Positions 42,165 through 51,158 of a DNA stretch of 64,000 nt are shown piece after piece. Where the stretch lies: the NCBI RefSeq assembly GCF_014207435.1, contig NZ_JACHGH010000012.1, positions 43,695-107,694 of the forward strand. The letters are read 5' to 3'. The notes beneath the pieces are model-generated. The model was given only the letters and a program-made list of their open reading frames with translations, was not told the DNA's origin and did no database searches. Both the position numbers and the translations under genes were made by a program. The stretch's first letter is position 1. Each line of letters begins with the position of its first letter. Source of the stretch: Salirhabdus euzebyi. GTDB taxonomy: Bacteria; Bacillota; Bacilli; Bacillales; Alkalibacillaceae.

Positions 42165-43529
42165 ATGGATACAAAATATAAAATTTCACATTGGTTAGGA
42201 AGCAGATCACCCGTACAATTAATAGCAATTTTTTATTTAGTTGCTGTAACTGTTTCCTGTATATTACTATCTTTACCATTAGCCCATAAGGACGGTACAA
42301 CCGTTACTTTTATGGAAGTACTTTTTACTTCTGTCAGTGCAGTAAGTGTAACAGGTTTATCTGTCGTTACAATAGTTGATACATTTAGTAACATAGGGCT
42401 TTTTATATTAGCATTTGTCTTTCAGTTCGGTGGACTAGGTGTTATGACTTTAGGAACCTTTATTTGGATCTTAGTAGGGAAGAAAATTGGCCTACGGGAA
42501 CGTAGGTTAATCATGACCGATCAAAACCAAACTTCTTTCCAAGGTATGGTCCGTCTAATGCGGGGTATTCTAAAACTTATTTTAATTATTGAGTTAATAG
42601 GCTTTCTAATTTTAGGTACATATTTTTTACGCTATTTTCCAACGTGGCAAGAAGCCTATTTCCAAGGTTTTTTTGCTTCTATAAGTGCAACTACGAATGC
42701 TGGCTTTGATATAACTGGACAATCACTTATTCCTTTCCAAGATGACTATTTTGTTCAATTTATACATATTACTCTAATCATATTGGGATCTATTGGATTT
42801 CCAGTTCTAATTGAAGTGAAAGATTATTTAACGTCTTCGCCAGAAGAACGAAAATTTATGCGTTTTTCTTTATTCACTAAACTGACAACACTTACCTATT
42901 TTTCACTTATTATCTTTGGTTTTCTTATACTGATTTTATTAGAATGGAACCACTTTTTTGCAGGAAAAAGTTGGCATGAAGTAATTTTTTACAGTCTATT
43001 TCAATCAACTACTACAAGAAGTGGTGGGCTATCAACGATGGATGTTAGTCTCTTAACAGAACAATCACAACTGTTTATCTCATCGTTAATGTTTATTGGG
43101 GCATCTCCAAGTAGTGTTGGGGGTGGGATTCGTACAACAACCTTTGCTTTAGTAATAATTTTTATCATGACTTTTGCCAGAGGGAAAAATAATGTAACAG
43201 TCTTTCGTCGGGAAGTACACGAAGAAGATCTATTTAAAGCCGTTGTCGTTACTTTAATGGCACTAATAATATGTTTTGTTTCTGTTGTCTTTATTTCAAT
43301 AGTAGAAGAATTTTCGCTTATTTCCATTATTTTTGAAGTATCTTCAGCTTTTGGAACGACCGGATTATCAATGGGGATAACTTCGGGGTTAAGTCCTTTC
43401 AGTCAAATTGTTTTGATGATCCTTATGTTTATTGGACGAATTGGAATTTTGACCTTCCTATTTACCTTCAATACAAGAAAAAAATCGGGTCAGTACCATT
43501 ATCCTAAGGAAAGAATTATCATCGGTTAA
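42165..43529 (+). CDS. ktrD: Ktr-type potassium transporter subunit (KtrB/KtrD)
   Basis: 454 aa, eight-helix TrkH/Ktr membrane pore. The four pore loops, each with its filter Gly, are visible: VSVTGLSVV (~63), ATTNAGFDITG (~172), TTTRSGGLSTMD (~284) and AFGTTGLSMG (~396). Imports K+ with Na+ and needs a KtrA/KtrC ring protein that is not in this window, as with B. subtilis KtrD. GGGAGAAAAG ribosome site. Confidence 0.9.
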   Translation: MDTKYKISHWLGSRSPVQLIAIFYLVAVTVSCILLSLPLAHKDGTTVTFMEVLFTSVSAVSVTGLSVVTIVDTFSNIGLFILAFVFQFGGLGVMTLGTFIWILVGKKIGLRERRLIMTDQNQTSFQGMVRLMRGILKLILIIELIGFLILGTYFLRYFPTWQEAYFQGFFASISATTNAGFDITGQSLIPFQDDYFVQFIHITLIILGSIGFPVLIEVKDYLTSSPEERKFMRFSLFTKLTTLTYFSLIIFGFLILILLEWNHFFAGKSWHEVIFYSLFQSTTTRSGGLSTMDVSLLTEQSQLFISSLMFIGASPSSVGGGIRTTTFALVIIFIMTFARGKNNVTVFRREVHEEDLFKAVVVTLMALIICFVSVVFISIVEEFSLISIIFEVSSAFGTTGLSMGITSGLSPFSQIVLMILMFIGRIGILTFLFTFNTRKKSGQYHYPKERIIIG

Positions 43530-43555
43530 GTAAGTCATACCTAGGGGGGATAAAG

Positions 43556-45520
43556 ATGAGTATGCAGTCAAGTGAAATTACACTACCGGTTCCTGAATGG
43601 TTTCTAAAGAATATTAGGGATGCTGCTTTGTTAGTGGATGTCAATGGGAAAATCACTTTTGCGAATGAGCATGCCTTAAAATTATTGGATCTTGATAGTA
43701 GCAACTTAGCCCTAAAGTCTATGAAAGATTTTTTTGACTTTGGTGTTATTACAAAGCAAACGGAACAACAAATGTTAATGGAGCTGAGAATTCCCAAAAA
43801 ACAACTAGTTCAAATCAAGAGCTCTTTAGTGAAAGAAAACACGTATTGTTTATTATTACATCCCGTTCAGTTAAATGAAAAGAAGCACAGCATGCTCTAT
43901 TCCCTTAGTAATATGATGAATGAGCCATACGAAGGTATGATTTTACATGATGCTGGAGTTATTGTTGATTGTGATAATTCGTTCGCGCAAATGTTAGGAT
44001 ACACAAAAAATGAACTTATGCATCAATCAATTTTTAAGTTAGTGGATCGAAATTACATTGGCGTTTTAAAAGAAAATATGAATAAGTATCATGAAGGGCC
44101 TTATCAATTAAAAGGCATAAAAAAGACTGGCGAAACAATTTATGTAGAAGTGCTCCCACAACCGTATCCAGATGGGAATCGGGTTCTTCGAATTGCTGTT
44201 GTCCGGGATGTTACAGAAAGAGTAAAAAATGAAAAACAAATACAATTTATGGCTTACTATGATGAACTAACAGACTTACCAAATCGAAATTTCTTTAATA
44301 AAACCTTAAAAGAAGCAATCGATCAATGTGAAAAAGACCAGTCTAAATTAGCGGTCCACTTTGTTGATATTGACTATTTTAAGCAAATTAATGATACACT
44401 CGGTTATCAATTTGGTGATGGACTTTTAAAAGCTTGCGCAGAACGACTAAAAACCTTTTTGAACGAGAATAATTTTATTGCTCGTATGAGTGGGGATGAA
44501 TTTTTAATTCTACAGCGAAATATTTGTTCGGAAAAGGATGCAGAGCAGTTTGCTAAACATATCATTGCTGCTTTCCAAGCGCCGATAGATGTAGATGATT
44601 TTGAACTTTATACTTCTGTTAGCATAGGAATAAGTATTTTCCCTGAAAATGGCAGTAATGCAAACGAACTAATAAAACATGCAGATTCCGCAATGTATGT
44701 AATAAAAAATAAACAACGTAATCATTACAAACTGTTTGAGTCTTCAATTTCTGAAAACTTTAAGGAAATGTTAACAATTGAAACCGAGCTTCGAAGGGCA
44801 ATTAAGCATTCCCAATTCGAGTTACATTATCAACCTCAAATTAACTTAGTTTCAAACAAAGTAATTGGATTTGAAGCATTACTGAGATGGAATCATCCGG
44901 AAAAAGGTTATATATCTCCAAATGCATTTATTCCTTTGGCGGAAAAAACGGGGTTAATTATAGAAATTGGGGATTGGGTTTTACAAGAGGCTTGTAGGCA
45001 AAATAGGGAGTGGCAAATCAAAGGATATGCCCCCTTGAAAGTAAGTGTTAATCTTTCTGTTAAGCAGTTTTTACAAAAAAACCTTGTGAAAAAAGTGGAA
45101 CAAACATTGCAACAGACTGGACTTGAACCTCAATACTTAGAGGTTGAAATTACAGAAAGTATGGCAATGTCTAATGAGTCCTATATTATGGAAACGTTGT
45201 TAGGACTTAAAAATCTTGGTGTGAATGTATCTATTGACGATTTTGGTACTGGATATTCTTCTATGAAATACTTAAGTCAGTTTCCTTTAAGTAAATTGAA
45301 AATTGACCAATTATTTATTCGTGGTGAGCGGGAACAAAATCAAGCTATTGTTAAATCGATTATTCATATGTCACATGCTTTAAATATGAAAGTGATTGCG
45401 GAAGGTGTAGAGACAAAGGAGCAATTAGAATTTTTAAAGAATGAACGGTGTGATGAAATCCAGGGATTTTATTTTAGTAAGCCTGTTAGGGCTCAAGATG
45501 CTGAATTGTTTTTTGTTTAA
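43556..45520 (+). CDS. PAS-PAS-GGDEF-EAL c-di-GMP turnover protein
   Basis: 654 aa, no membrane segment. PAS 1 ~15-110 (NIRDAALLVDVNGKITFANE), PAS 2 ~120-225 (GMILHDAGVIVDCDNSFAQM), GGDEF ~235-395 with the signature reading RMSGDEFLIL (SGDEF, often active), EAL ~405-654 with GFEALLRWNHP, EITESMAM, FGTGYSSMKYL and AEGVET motifs. The EAL residues look complete, so phosphodiesterase activity is likely; cyclase activity is possible. Follows ktrD by 26 bases, perhaps co-transcribed. Confidence 0.88.
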   Translation: MSMQSSEITLPVPEWFLKNIRDAALLVDVNGKITFANEHALKLLDLDSSNLALKSMKDFFDFGVITKQTEQQMLMELRIPKKQLVQIKSSLVKENTYCLLLHPVQLNEKKHSMLYSLSNMMNEPYEGMILHDAGVIVDCDNSFAQMLGYTKNELMHQSIFKLVDRNYIGVLKENMNKYHEGPYQLKGIKKTGETIYVEVLPQPYPDGNRVLRIAVVRDVTERVKNEKQIQFMAYYDELTDLPNRNFFNKTLKEAIDQCEKDQSKLAVHFVDIDYFKQINDTLGYQFGDGLLKACAERLKTFLNENNFIARMSGDEFLILQRNICSEKDAEQFAKHIIAAFQAPIDVDDFELYTSVSIGISIFPENGSNANELIKHADSAMYVIKNKQRNHYKLFESSISENFKEMLTIETELRRAIKHSQFELHYQPQINLVSNKVIGFEALLRWNHPEKGYISPNAFIPLAEKTGLIIEIGDWVLQEACRQNREWQIKGYAPLKVSVNLSVKQFLQKNLVKKVEQTLQQTGLEPQYLEVEITESMAMSNESYIMETLLGLKNLGVNVSIDDFGTGYSSMKYLSQFPLSKLKIDQLFIRGEREQNQAIVKSIIHMSHALNMKVIAEGVETKEQLEFLKNERCDEIQGFYFSKPVRAQDAELFFV

Positions 45521-45560
45521 AGAAATAAGCCTTCTACCATTAGGTAGAAGGCTTATTTCT
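45521..45560. terminator. Strong bidirectional terminator
   Basis: AGAAATAAGCCTTCTACC/GGTAGAAGGCTTATTTCT, loop ATTA. Confidence 0.9.
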
Positions 45561-45584
45561 TTCGTCTTAGGGGAAGTTCTTTTC

Positions 45585-45755
45585 TTAGCTATAGAATGCT
45601 GCTCCAACAATAATTAACAAGATAAATAGAACTACGATTAGGGCGAAGCCACTACCGTAACCAGTTCCTCCATAACCATATCCATATCCATAGCAGCAAT
45701 AGTCATTACCATAATCATAACCGCCCATAACAGGTGCATAACCGTGCATATGCAT
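45585..45755 (-). CDS. YjcZ family sporulation-associated small protein
   Basis: 56 aa, below the length normally listed. [20 protein letters not shown] start, Gly/Tyr-rich repeat region ([16 protein letters not shown]), then the hydrophobic C-terminus [17 protein letters not shown], the YjcZ signature. GGAGGTGAAG ribosome site. A sigma-K-like promoter lies upstream. Spore-assembly roles are known for some relatives (SscA). Confidence 0.88.
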   Translation of the reverse strand: MHMHGYAPVMGGYDYGNDYCCYGYGYGYGGTGYGSGFALIVVLFILLIIVGAAFYS

Positions 45756-45786
45756 ATTGCTTCACCTCCTAAATATATTACACTCC

Positions 45787-45814
45787 TATCCTATGGGAAA
45801 GAGCACAAATCAGT
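45787..45814 (-). promoter_or_regulatory. Sigma-K-like promoter of the YjcZ-type gene
   Basis: On the minus strand AC (45814-45813), 17 bases, CATAGGATA (45795-45787). Fits AC-N16/17-CATAnnnTA. Confidence 0.5.
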
Positions 45815-45860
45815 ATAGACGAATACCTATATTTAAGAAAATAATTATAAAATATATAAA

Positions 45861-45892
45861 AAACCTTTACCAACAAAAGTTGGTAAAGGTTT
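45861..45892 (-). terminator. Terminator of the HtrA-like gene
   Basis: AAACCTTTACCAAC/GTTGGTAAAGGTTT, loop of four, T run on the minus-strand exit. Confidence 0.85.
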
Positions 45893-45905
45893 GAGCGTAA
45901 TTACT

Positions 45906-47078
45906 TTATTCTTGCACATCTTGTTCCGTTGTTGACATTAGGTTTCTTTCACCTTCGATTATTTTTAATTGATCATTTTCATAACCCACTATAAATTCGA
46001 CTTGAAAATGTTCGGTTAGTGTAGCATTTTCTTCTTTTCTAACAATATGGTCAGAATTCAAAGTAATTCGTATCCGATTATTTTCGATGATTTTGGCTTC
46101 TACATTCCTAATTTTAATATCAATTATGTGAATGTAATCCTCGCGAAATTCTTGGTATGTCTTATCAGCCTGCCACTGGCTACCCAACAATGCGTAGGCA
46201 TTGAAGTAATCCCTCATTTCTAAACTCTCATAAAAATAATTGACAATATAACTGGCGTCTTGTTTCAATTCTGTTGGGTTTGTGGAATCTATTCTAGCTA
46301 TATTTCCATCAAAATCTAATTCTTCATTGTCTGCTTGATCAGACCACATTTGAACTAAATCCATCACTTTACTAACGGGTATGCTAAATCCTATCGTTCC
46401 TTCCTTCGTACCAGCAGAATTGATTGCTATAATATTACCAGTTTGTCTGTGAATAAGAGGTCCTCCACTGTTACCATTTGTAATGGGTGCTGAAATCTGA
46501 TAAGCATCTTCATATTCATACCCTTCACTAACGGAGAAAGTTCTATTTTTACCTGAAATAATTCCTATTGTAACTGTGTTTTGAAACCCAAGTGGACTTC
46601 CCACAGCTATAATATCATCACCTATTTCAGCCTCATATTCCGTATTTACCGGTAAAGCATTTCGATTGATTAATTGAGGGACACGTACAACAGCTATGTC
46701 TTTATCCTTACCAATTCCAATTAATGCGGCAGGATATGTTTTAGCATCAGATGTTTTTACGAAAATGGAGTCGGCATTTTCAACAACATGAGCATTTGTA
46801 ATGATGTCACCTTTGTCATTGTAGATAAATCCAGAACCGATATTTTGTCCTGATTCACCTTCTGCTTCAATTTGTACAACAAACTTTTGTGATTCATGAA
46901 TAATTGTTTTTAAATCTTTATCTTCCTTATTTTCTTCTTCCTTCACCAATACAGCCATTTTATTATCAATTTTAATGCTTTCCGCTTCCCATTTTTGATA
47001 ATAATGAAAAATAATTGCTATCGATAAAAAGGAAATAATAATGGAAAGTATAATCGGCCAAAGTAATTTTCTTTTCAT
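45906..47078 (-). CDS. Membrane-anchored trypsin-like serine protease (HtrA-like, no PDZ)
   Basis: 390 aa. N-terminal anchor (~6-24), acidic linker, then a trypsin-like domain (~65-250) with His in ITNAHVVENA (~98), Asp in GKDKDIAVVRV (~128) and Ser in NGNSGGPLIH (~203). The PDZ domain of HtrA is absent; residues ~265-390 instead look like an NTF2/TcaA-type helical-beta domain (YNFY..., AYALLGSQWQADKTYQEF). Likely faces the cell surface. Second gene of an operon with the zinc-ribbon protein 14 bases upstream. Confidence 0.82.
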   Translation of the reverse strand: MKRKLLWPIILSIIISFLSIAIIFHYYQKWEAESIKIDNKMAVLVKEEENKEDKDLKTIIHESQKFVVQIEAEGESGQNIGSGFIYNDKGDIITNAHVVENADSIFVKTSDAKTYPAALIGIGKDKDIAVVRVPQLINRNALPVNTEYEAEIGDDIIAVGSPLGFQNTVTIGIISGKNRTFSVSEGYEYEDAYQISAPITNGNSGGPLIHRQTGNIIAINSAGTKEGTIGFSIPVSKVMDLVQMWSDQADNEELDFDGNIARIDSTNPTELKQDASYIVNYFYESLEMRDYFNAYALLGSQWQADKTYQEFREDYIHIIDIKIRNVEAKIIENNRIRITLNSDHIVRKEENATLTEHFQVEFIVGYENDQLKIIEGERNLMSTTEQDVQE

Positions 47079-47092
47079 CTTTTCACTCCATT

Positions 47093-48250
47093 TTATGGTG
47101 AATTAAGGAACCACTGCACTGTTTCAACCTTAGCTGAAAGCTCTTGTTCGAGTTCGTAATGAGTAAACTCAAAATTACCTTCTTCGTCCGGGTATAATGT
47201 GTCTGGATAAATGAATACTTCATTTGAATCTACTATTTCGCCTTCAGAGTTTAGTAGATTGTAGGTAACAGACACAGAGTATATCGGAACAGTAGCAATG
47301 CTTTTTATCTTGCCCTTTATGACTAAGTAGCCATATTCATCCTTTTTTGCTTCAAACGATATTATTTCTACTGCATTATTCTTGTTAAATTCAAATTCTT
47401 GTTCTGCTGCATTCATTGCTTGAGCAATTCGTTTTTGCTGCTCTGTTTCGAAAGCAATTTTTTCTTTTTCTACCGTTGTTTTAAGGCTTTTTAGTTTCTC
47501 ACTATCCGGTGCAAACCTAAGCCCATCTTTAATCGTGGTGATAGCATCTGAAAACTGTTTTAATTTCAGGAATTCATTAGCTTTTGAAAAAGTAAAATCA
47601 ACCAAACGATCTCGTATTTCCTCCGTTATTTCTTCTGCTTCTTCATTTTGAATTGTTTCCGCTTGCCATAATAATATTTTTAAGTCTTGAATAGAAGGTT
47701 TTTGCTCTAATCGAAATTTAAGTTCCTCTGTTTTAATTTGGTTGCGCTTTTGAAGAATTTGGTTTAATAATTCATTTACAACCTCACCATTATAATTTTT
47801 AATACTTTCTTCCGCTTGTTTTGTAATAGTAAGGGCTTGCTGAAAATCTTCCTCTTCTGTTAACTTATTGGCAGAGGTTAGCTGATCTTGTATGGAGATG
47901 GCAATATCCATAAACTGTGAACCGTGAGTAGCCGCTTTAAATTGGCTCTTCAGTTCAATAGCTTCATTAAAAAAGTCCTTTGCTTGCTTGAATTTTCCAC
48001 TATAGGCAAGCTGTTCACCCTTTTCATATGCTTCAATAGCTTTATTCAATTTATAATTGGAAAGGAGAAAGGTACTAAGAAAAATGAGTCCAAAAAGTAC
48101 CATAATGCTTAGAGGTAAAAACCACCATTTATTAAAACCTTTCGTTCTAGCTGTGCGCTCTTCTAGGTCTTTTGGTAATTCTTTACCACATTTTATACAG
48201 TATAATTCCTCATTTTTGACCTCTGTTCCACAATAAGGGCAATGGGCCAT
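47093..48250 (-). CDS. Zinc-ribbon membrane protein with helical repeat and FxLYD-like domain
   Basis: 385 aa from ATG 48250 (AGGTGAT ribosome site; the open frame extends 19 codons further without one). Zinc ribbon CPYCGTEV...CIKCGKEL (~4-23), one helix (~42-60), then a long charged helical region with TPR-like repeats (EAYEKGEQLAYSGKFKQAKD) to ~290, and a C-terminal beta domain (YLVIKGKIKSIATVPIYSVS) as in FxLYD proteins. Layout like TcaA-type sensors. Partner of the HtrA-like protease gene. Confidence 0.75.
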   Translation of the reverse strand: MAHCPYCGTEVKNEELYCIKCGKELPKDLEERTARTKGFNKWWFLPLSIMVLFGLIFLSTFLLSNYKLNKAIEAYEKGEQLAYSGKFKQAKDFFNEAIELKSQFKAATHGSQFMDIAISIQDQLTSANKLTEEEDFQQALTITKQAEESIKNYNGEVVNELLNQILQKRNQIKTEELKFRLEQKPSIQDLKILLWQAETIQNEEAEEITEEIRDRLVDFTFSKANEFLKLKQFSDAITTIKDGLRFAPDSEKLKSLKTTVEKEKIAFETEQQKRIAQAMNAAEQEFEFNKNNAVEIISFEAKKDEYGYLVIKGKIKSIATVPIYSVSVTYNLLNSEGEIVDSNEVFIYPDTLYPDEEGNFEFTHYELEQELSAKVETVQWFLNSP

Positions 48251-48479
48251 GTATTTATCACCTGCTCTAGGATATAGTAAGAAGAAGTATATTCTAAATT
48301 TTAACATAAGCTATATGTAGATAGTAATATTCGCCATCAAAATTTCGAAAAAAGATTATGGTTAGTTATTAATTTTTTGGTAAAATATTAATAGTGATAA
48401 ATTTAGATTACATAGGAAACATAAGAAACCCTATTCTTAAAGGGTATGCTTGGCTTTTCTTAACTAGGAGGTGTATGAA

Positions 48480-48560
48480 ATGCTAGAGGTAGTTATGGGA
48501 ATCGTTTGTACCGGCATTTTACTAGTAAATATTGGATATTGTTTGTTCGATCATTCATAA
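48480..48560 (+). CDS. 26-aa membrane microprotein
   Basis: MLEVVMGIVC TGILLVNIGY then CLFDHS. One helix fills most of it. AGGAGG lies eight bases before ATG and a terminator follows ten bases after TAA, so a separate short mRNA is plausible. No family recognised. Confidence 0.5.
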   Translation: MLEVVMGIVCTGILLVNIGYCLFDHS

Positions 48561-48570
48561 GTAAGACGAC

Positions 48571-48599
48571 AAAACAGCACTTTAGGGTGCTGTTTTTTT
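48571..48599 (+). terminator. Terminator of the microprotein mRNA
   Basis: AACAGCAC/GTGCTGTT, loop TTTAGG, T7. Confidence 0.8.
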
Positions 48600-48826
48600 A
48601 TGTAAAAAATCTGTTTTCCATCATTATTGATATCTAAGCAGTTTACCTTCGGGTGATATAGAAAGTCCCTCAAAACGATACCCACTCAAATTATTCCCCC
48701 CTTATTCCAGCGAAGGTCTACTTTTTCTATATTCAATATCGTCGAAAAAAACACACTCGATAATGTAATCCATAGACACCTCTTTTTGACTTTAAACGAT
48801 TATAAATGTGAAAGGAGGTGAGTTTC

Positions 48827-49048
48827 ATGGCTTTAGAACAAAAGGTAAGTACCCAATTGCAGCTTATTTTTCAAGTTGGTTTGGATGAAGAGGGGAATAT
48901 GATGTTAAAAAACAAAAATTTTAACAATGTGAAGACAGATGCAACTGCGGATCAATTATTTGCTGTTGCAAGTGTTCTTGAACCTCTTCAAGAAAGAACA
49001 TTACATGGGGTAGAACGTAATGATTCCTCTATTGTAGTTAGTTCGTAA
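48827..49048 (+). CDS. DUF1659 family protein
   Basis: 73 aa from ATG 48827 with AGGAGGTGAG upstream. QLQLIFQVGLDEEGNMMLKN and a C-terminal ADQLFAVASVLEPLQERTL match DUF1659. First of a DUF1659, DUF2922, YvrJ set. Function unknown; the family is confined to spore-forming Bacillaceae as far as known. Confidence 0.82.
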   Translation: MALEQKVSTQLQLIFQVGLDEEGNMMLKNKNFNNVKTDATADQLFAVASVLEPLQERTLHGVERNDSSIVVSS

Positions 49049-49083
49049 CAAAAAAATACTGTAGATAGAAGGGAGGGGTAGAG

Positions 49084-49299
49084 ATGTCAAGACGACTAGA
49101 ATTGAAGTTCGCAAATACTGAAGGGAAAATAGTAACTATTGCATTAGACGAACCAGTAGAGCCTGCTGATGCACTACTTATTAACCAGGCCATGGACGAA
49201 ATTATTACGCAAAATGTATTTACTTCTGCTGGAGGAGACATAATTGAGAAGAAAAGTGCTCGTATTGTAGAGCGAAATGTGTCTGAAATCACATTATAA
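49084..49299 (+). CDS. DUF2922 family protein
   Basis: 71 aa. RRLELKFANTEGKIVTIAL, DEPVEPADALLINQAMDEII and ITQNVFTSAGGDII match DUF2922. GGGAGGGGTAG upstream; 35 bases after the DUF1659 gene, so co-transcribed. The two small proteins share a size and alternating beta pattern. Function unknown. Confidence 0.85.
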   Translation: MSRRLELKFANTEGKIVTIALDEPVEPADALLINQAMDEIITQNVFTSAGGDIIEKKSARIVERNVSEITL

Positions 49300-49307
49300 T
49301 TTTAAAG

Positions 49308-49330
49308 GGAGCGAGCAATCGCTCCTTTTT
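49308..49330 (+). terminator. Terminator after the DUF2922 gene
   Basis: GGAGCG/CGCTCC, loop AGCAAT, T6. Confidence 0.8.
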
Positions 49331-49426
49331 TACTTAGACTCTAAGCGCAAAGGTTATCATTCGTATTAATTTTCATTGGAAATGGCCTTGATTAACAATT
49401 TCTAGCAAGAGGGGAGGTTAGTTGAA

Positions 49427-49561
49427 ATGAATGATTGGGCCAATTGGATTCCAGAAATAGGTTTTCCTGTTGTGGTGACATTTTATTTGCTTCACCGAAT
49501 TGAAGGGAAATTAGATGTTTTGATAGAATCTATCACGGCACTTCCGGATAAAATGAATTAA
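49427..49561 (+). CDS. YvrJ family protein
   Basis: 44 aa. MNDWANWIPEIGFPVVVTFY then LLHRIEGKLDVLIESITALP, the YvrJ pattern: short hydrophobic helix followed by an amphipathic helix. GGGGAGG ribosome site. Commonly next to DUF1659/DUF2922 genes. Short enough to be missed by length filters. Confidence 0.85.
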   Translation: MNDWANWIPEIGFPVVVTFYLLHRIEGKLDVLIESITALPDKMN

Positions 49562-49565
49562 ACGA

Positions 49566-49606
49566 AAGAAAATGGCTTGAATGATACAAGCCATTTTCTT
49601 TTTTCT
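49566..49606. terminator. Bidirectional terminator
   Basis: AAGAAAATGGCTTG/CAAGCCATTTTCTT with T-rich ends, between YvrJ and the signal peptidase genes. Confidence 0.85.
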
Positions 49607-49610
49607 TGTC

Positions 49611-50120
49611 CTAGCGTGTAAGAGAAAACTCGTCAAAAGGGAAAACGATTAATTCACTGCGTCCAATAATTTCTTCGTCTTTAATAAAGCCTAAACCGTT
49701 CCGACTATCTTTACTAATAGATCTATTATCACCCATTACAAAATAGCGACCATCAGGTACTTGAATTGGTCCAAAATCACCAGTTCCTCTAATGGCATCA
49801 CTATCTAAGTATGGTTGATCGTGTTTTACTCCATTTATGTATAAAACTCGGTCTTTCACTTCAATCGTATCATTTGGAAGACCTATTACTCTTTTAACGT
49901 AATTTTTAATCGGCCTTTGAATGATTACAATATCCCCTCGATCTGGTTCCGAGAATAGGTAAATGGCTTTATTAAAAATAACACGCTCTCCATTTTCAAG
50001 TGCCGGGTACATACTTGCACCTTCTACAACAGAAGTTGCGAAACCGAAAGTTCTAATGATGAAAGCAAGTCCTATCGCAATTAAAATTGCTTTTCCCCAT
50101 TCCCAAATTTCTTTACCCAC
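49611..50120 (-). CDS. lepB: Signal peptidase I
   Basis: 169 aa from GTG 50120 (AGAGGGG upstream), preferred over the frame from 50171. One helix (~8-27), then the S26 motifs: catalytic Ser in VEGASMYPAL (~35), DRGDIVIIQRP (~60), catalytic Lys in NYVKRVIGLPND (~76) and GDNRSISKDSR (~130) near the end. Cleaves Sec/Tat signal peptides at the outer membrane face. Single-helix SipS/SipT type. Confidence 0.92.
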   Translation of the reverse strand: MGKEIWEWGKAILIAIGLAFIIRTFGFATSVVEGASMYPALENGERVIFNKAIYLFSEPDRGDIVIIQRPIKNYVKRVIGLPNDTIEVKDRVLYINGVKHDQPYLDSDAIRGTGDFGPIQVPDGRYFVMGDNRSISKDSRNGLGFIKDEEIIGRSELIVFPFDEFSLTR

Positions 50121-50561
50121 GTAGTTTGTCCCCTCTTTCTCAATATCCACCTTAATTATATCGTAACACAAGTTTCAACTTATCTATAATTAATTTATTC
50201 GAACATCTTCCTATTATTTAACAGTATAAGAATAATTATACTTTTTGATCAAAAAATAAAAAAGAATAAAAATGTGGTTTATGTTATTTTAAAAAAAGGT
50301 ATACAGTAATAATCATCTATATTAACAAACTCTGCCCTTAACTAGTTCTTTAAATAGTTATATTATTTCGCTATAACGAATAACTAAAGATAGTCAAATA
50401 TACCCATAGTTTTGTCGAAAATGCTTACTTAAAATTCTAGTAAAGCGTTTTTTCTAACTTTTTTTCTGAAAATTTTGTCTAATTTTGCGATTCTATTTAC
50501 TTTTTCTATTACTTTTGACATAATCATAAACGTTTAGTAAATATAGAGAGGAACTAGGGGT
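50121..50561. other. Intergenic upstream of the Spo0E-like genes
   Basis: About 440 bases, very AT-rich, no ORF. Holds a Spo0A-box match at 50411-50419 and a variant (TGTCTAA) near 50477. Confidence 0.4.
50411..50419. promoter_or_regulatory. Spo0A box upstream of the Spo0E-like pair
   Basis: TTTGTCGAA, the consensus Spo0A box, 143 bases before the first Spo0E-like gene; a weaker TGTCTAA lies 60 bases further on. Suggests feedback by Spo0A on its own phosphatases. Confidence 0.45.
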
Positions 50562-50753
50562 ATGAGGAAGAGTTTAGTAGAAAAAGTAGATGATAGTGCT
50601 TTGTTTTTGGAGATTCAAAAAAAGAGAGAGAAAATGCATTACACTGCGGATCATTACGGATTAGAAAGCAGCCAGACTTTATCTGTAAGTCAAGAACTAG
50701 ACAAATTAATAAATGTCTATTTGAAGCAAAAATTAGAGAGAGTAAACTTCTAA
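50562..50753 (+). CDS. Spo0E-like sporulation phosphatase
   Basis: 63 aa. Two-helix hairpin with the signature SQELDKLIN (~44-52), which dephosphorylates Spo0A~P in Spo0E, YnzD and YisI. N-terminal helix ALFLEIQKKREKMHYTAD. Forms a tandem with the next gene. Confidence 0.85.
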   Translation: MRKSLVEKVDDSALFLEIQKKREKMHYTADHYGLESSQTLSVSQELDKLINVYLKQKLERVNF

Positions 50754-50847
50754 AGATTGTCACGATATTGTGAAAAAATTTTAACAGAATAAAGGATTAG
50801 TATGGTAATATAAAGAAAAAGTTGACGATTTTTGGAGGGATGCTCAA

Positions 50848-51036
50848 GTGGCGTCTACTTGCAATTCAAACCAATTAAAACAACAAATTGAACAAATGCG
50901 TATCAAGATGATTGAAATAGCAACTGTGAAAGGATTTACTAGTGATGAATCCATTCATATTAGTCGCGAGTTAGACAAGCTGTTAAATATGTACCAGGAG
51001 CTAGAGGAAAAAGAACAATCTAAATTGATAAAGTGA
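50848..51036 (+). CDS. Second Spo0E-like sporulation phosphatase
   Basis: 62 aa from GTG with GGAGGGAT upstream. LKQQIEQMRIKMIEIATVKG helix, then ISRELDKLLNMYQ, the Spo0E signature with Arg for Gln. About 95 bases after the first copy and followed by a terminator. Confidence 0.85.
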   Translation: MASTCNSNQLKQQIEQMRIKMIEIATVKGFTSDESIHISRELDKLLNMYQELEEKEQSKLIK

Positions 51037-51064
51037 TTATTGCGTCTTTCAAACTTCATTTAAA

Positions 51065-51100
51065 AACCAGCGAGTATAAATATAAATCGCTGGTTTTTTT
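51065..51100 (+). terminator. Terminator of the Spo0E-like pair
   Basis: AACCAGCGA/TCGCTGGTT, T8. Confidence 0.85.
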
Positions 51101-51158
51101 ATTGCTTGGGAAATATAAAATTTTGGACTTGTGGATAGGTTAGTTGCACGGGGAAGCC

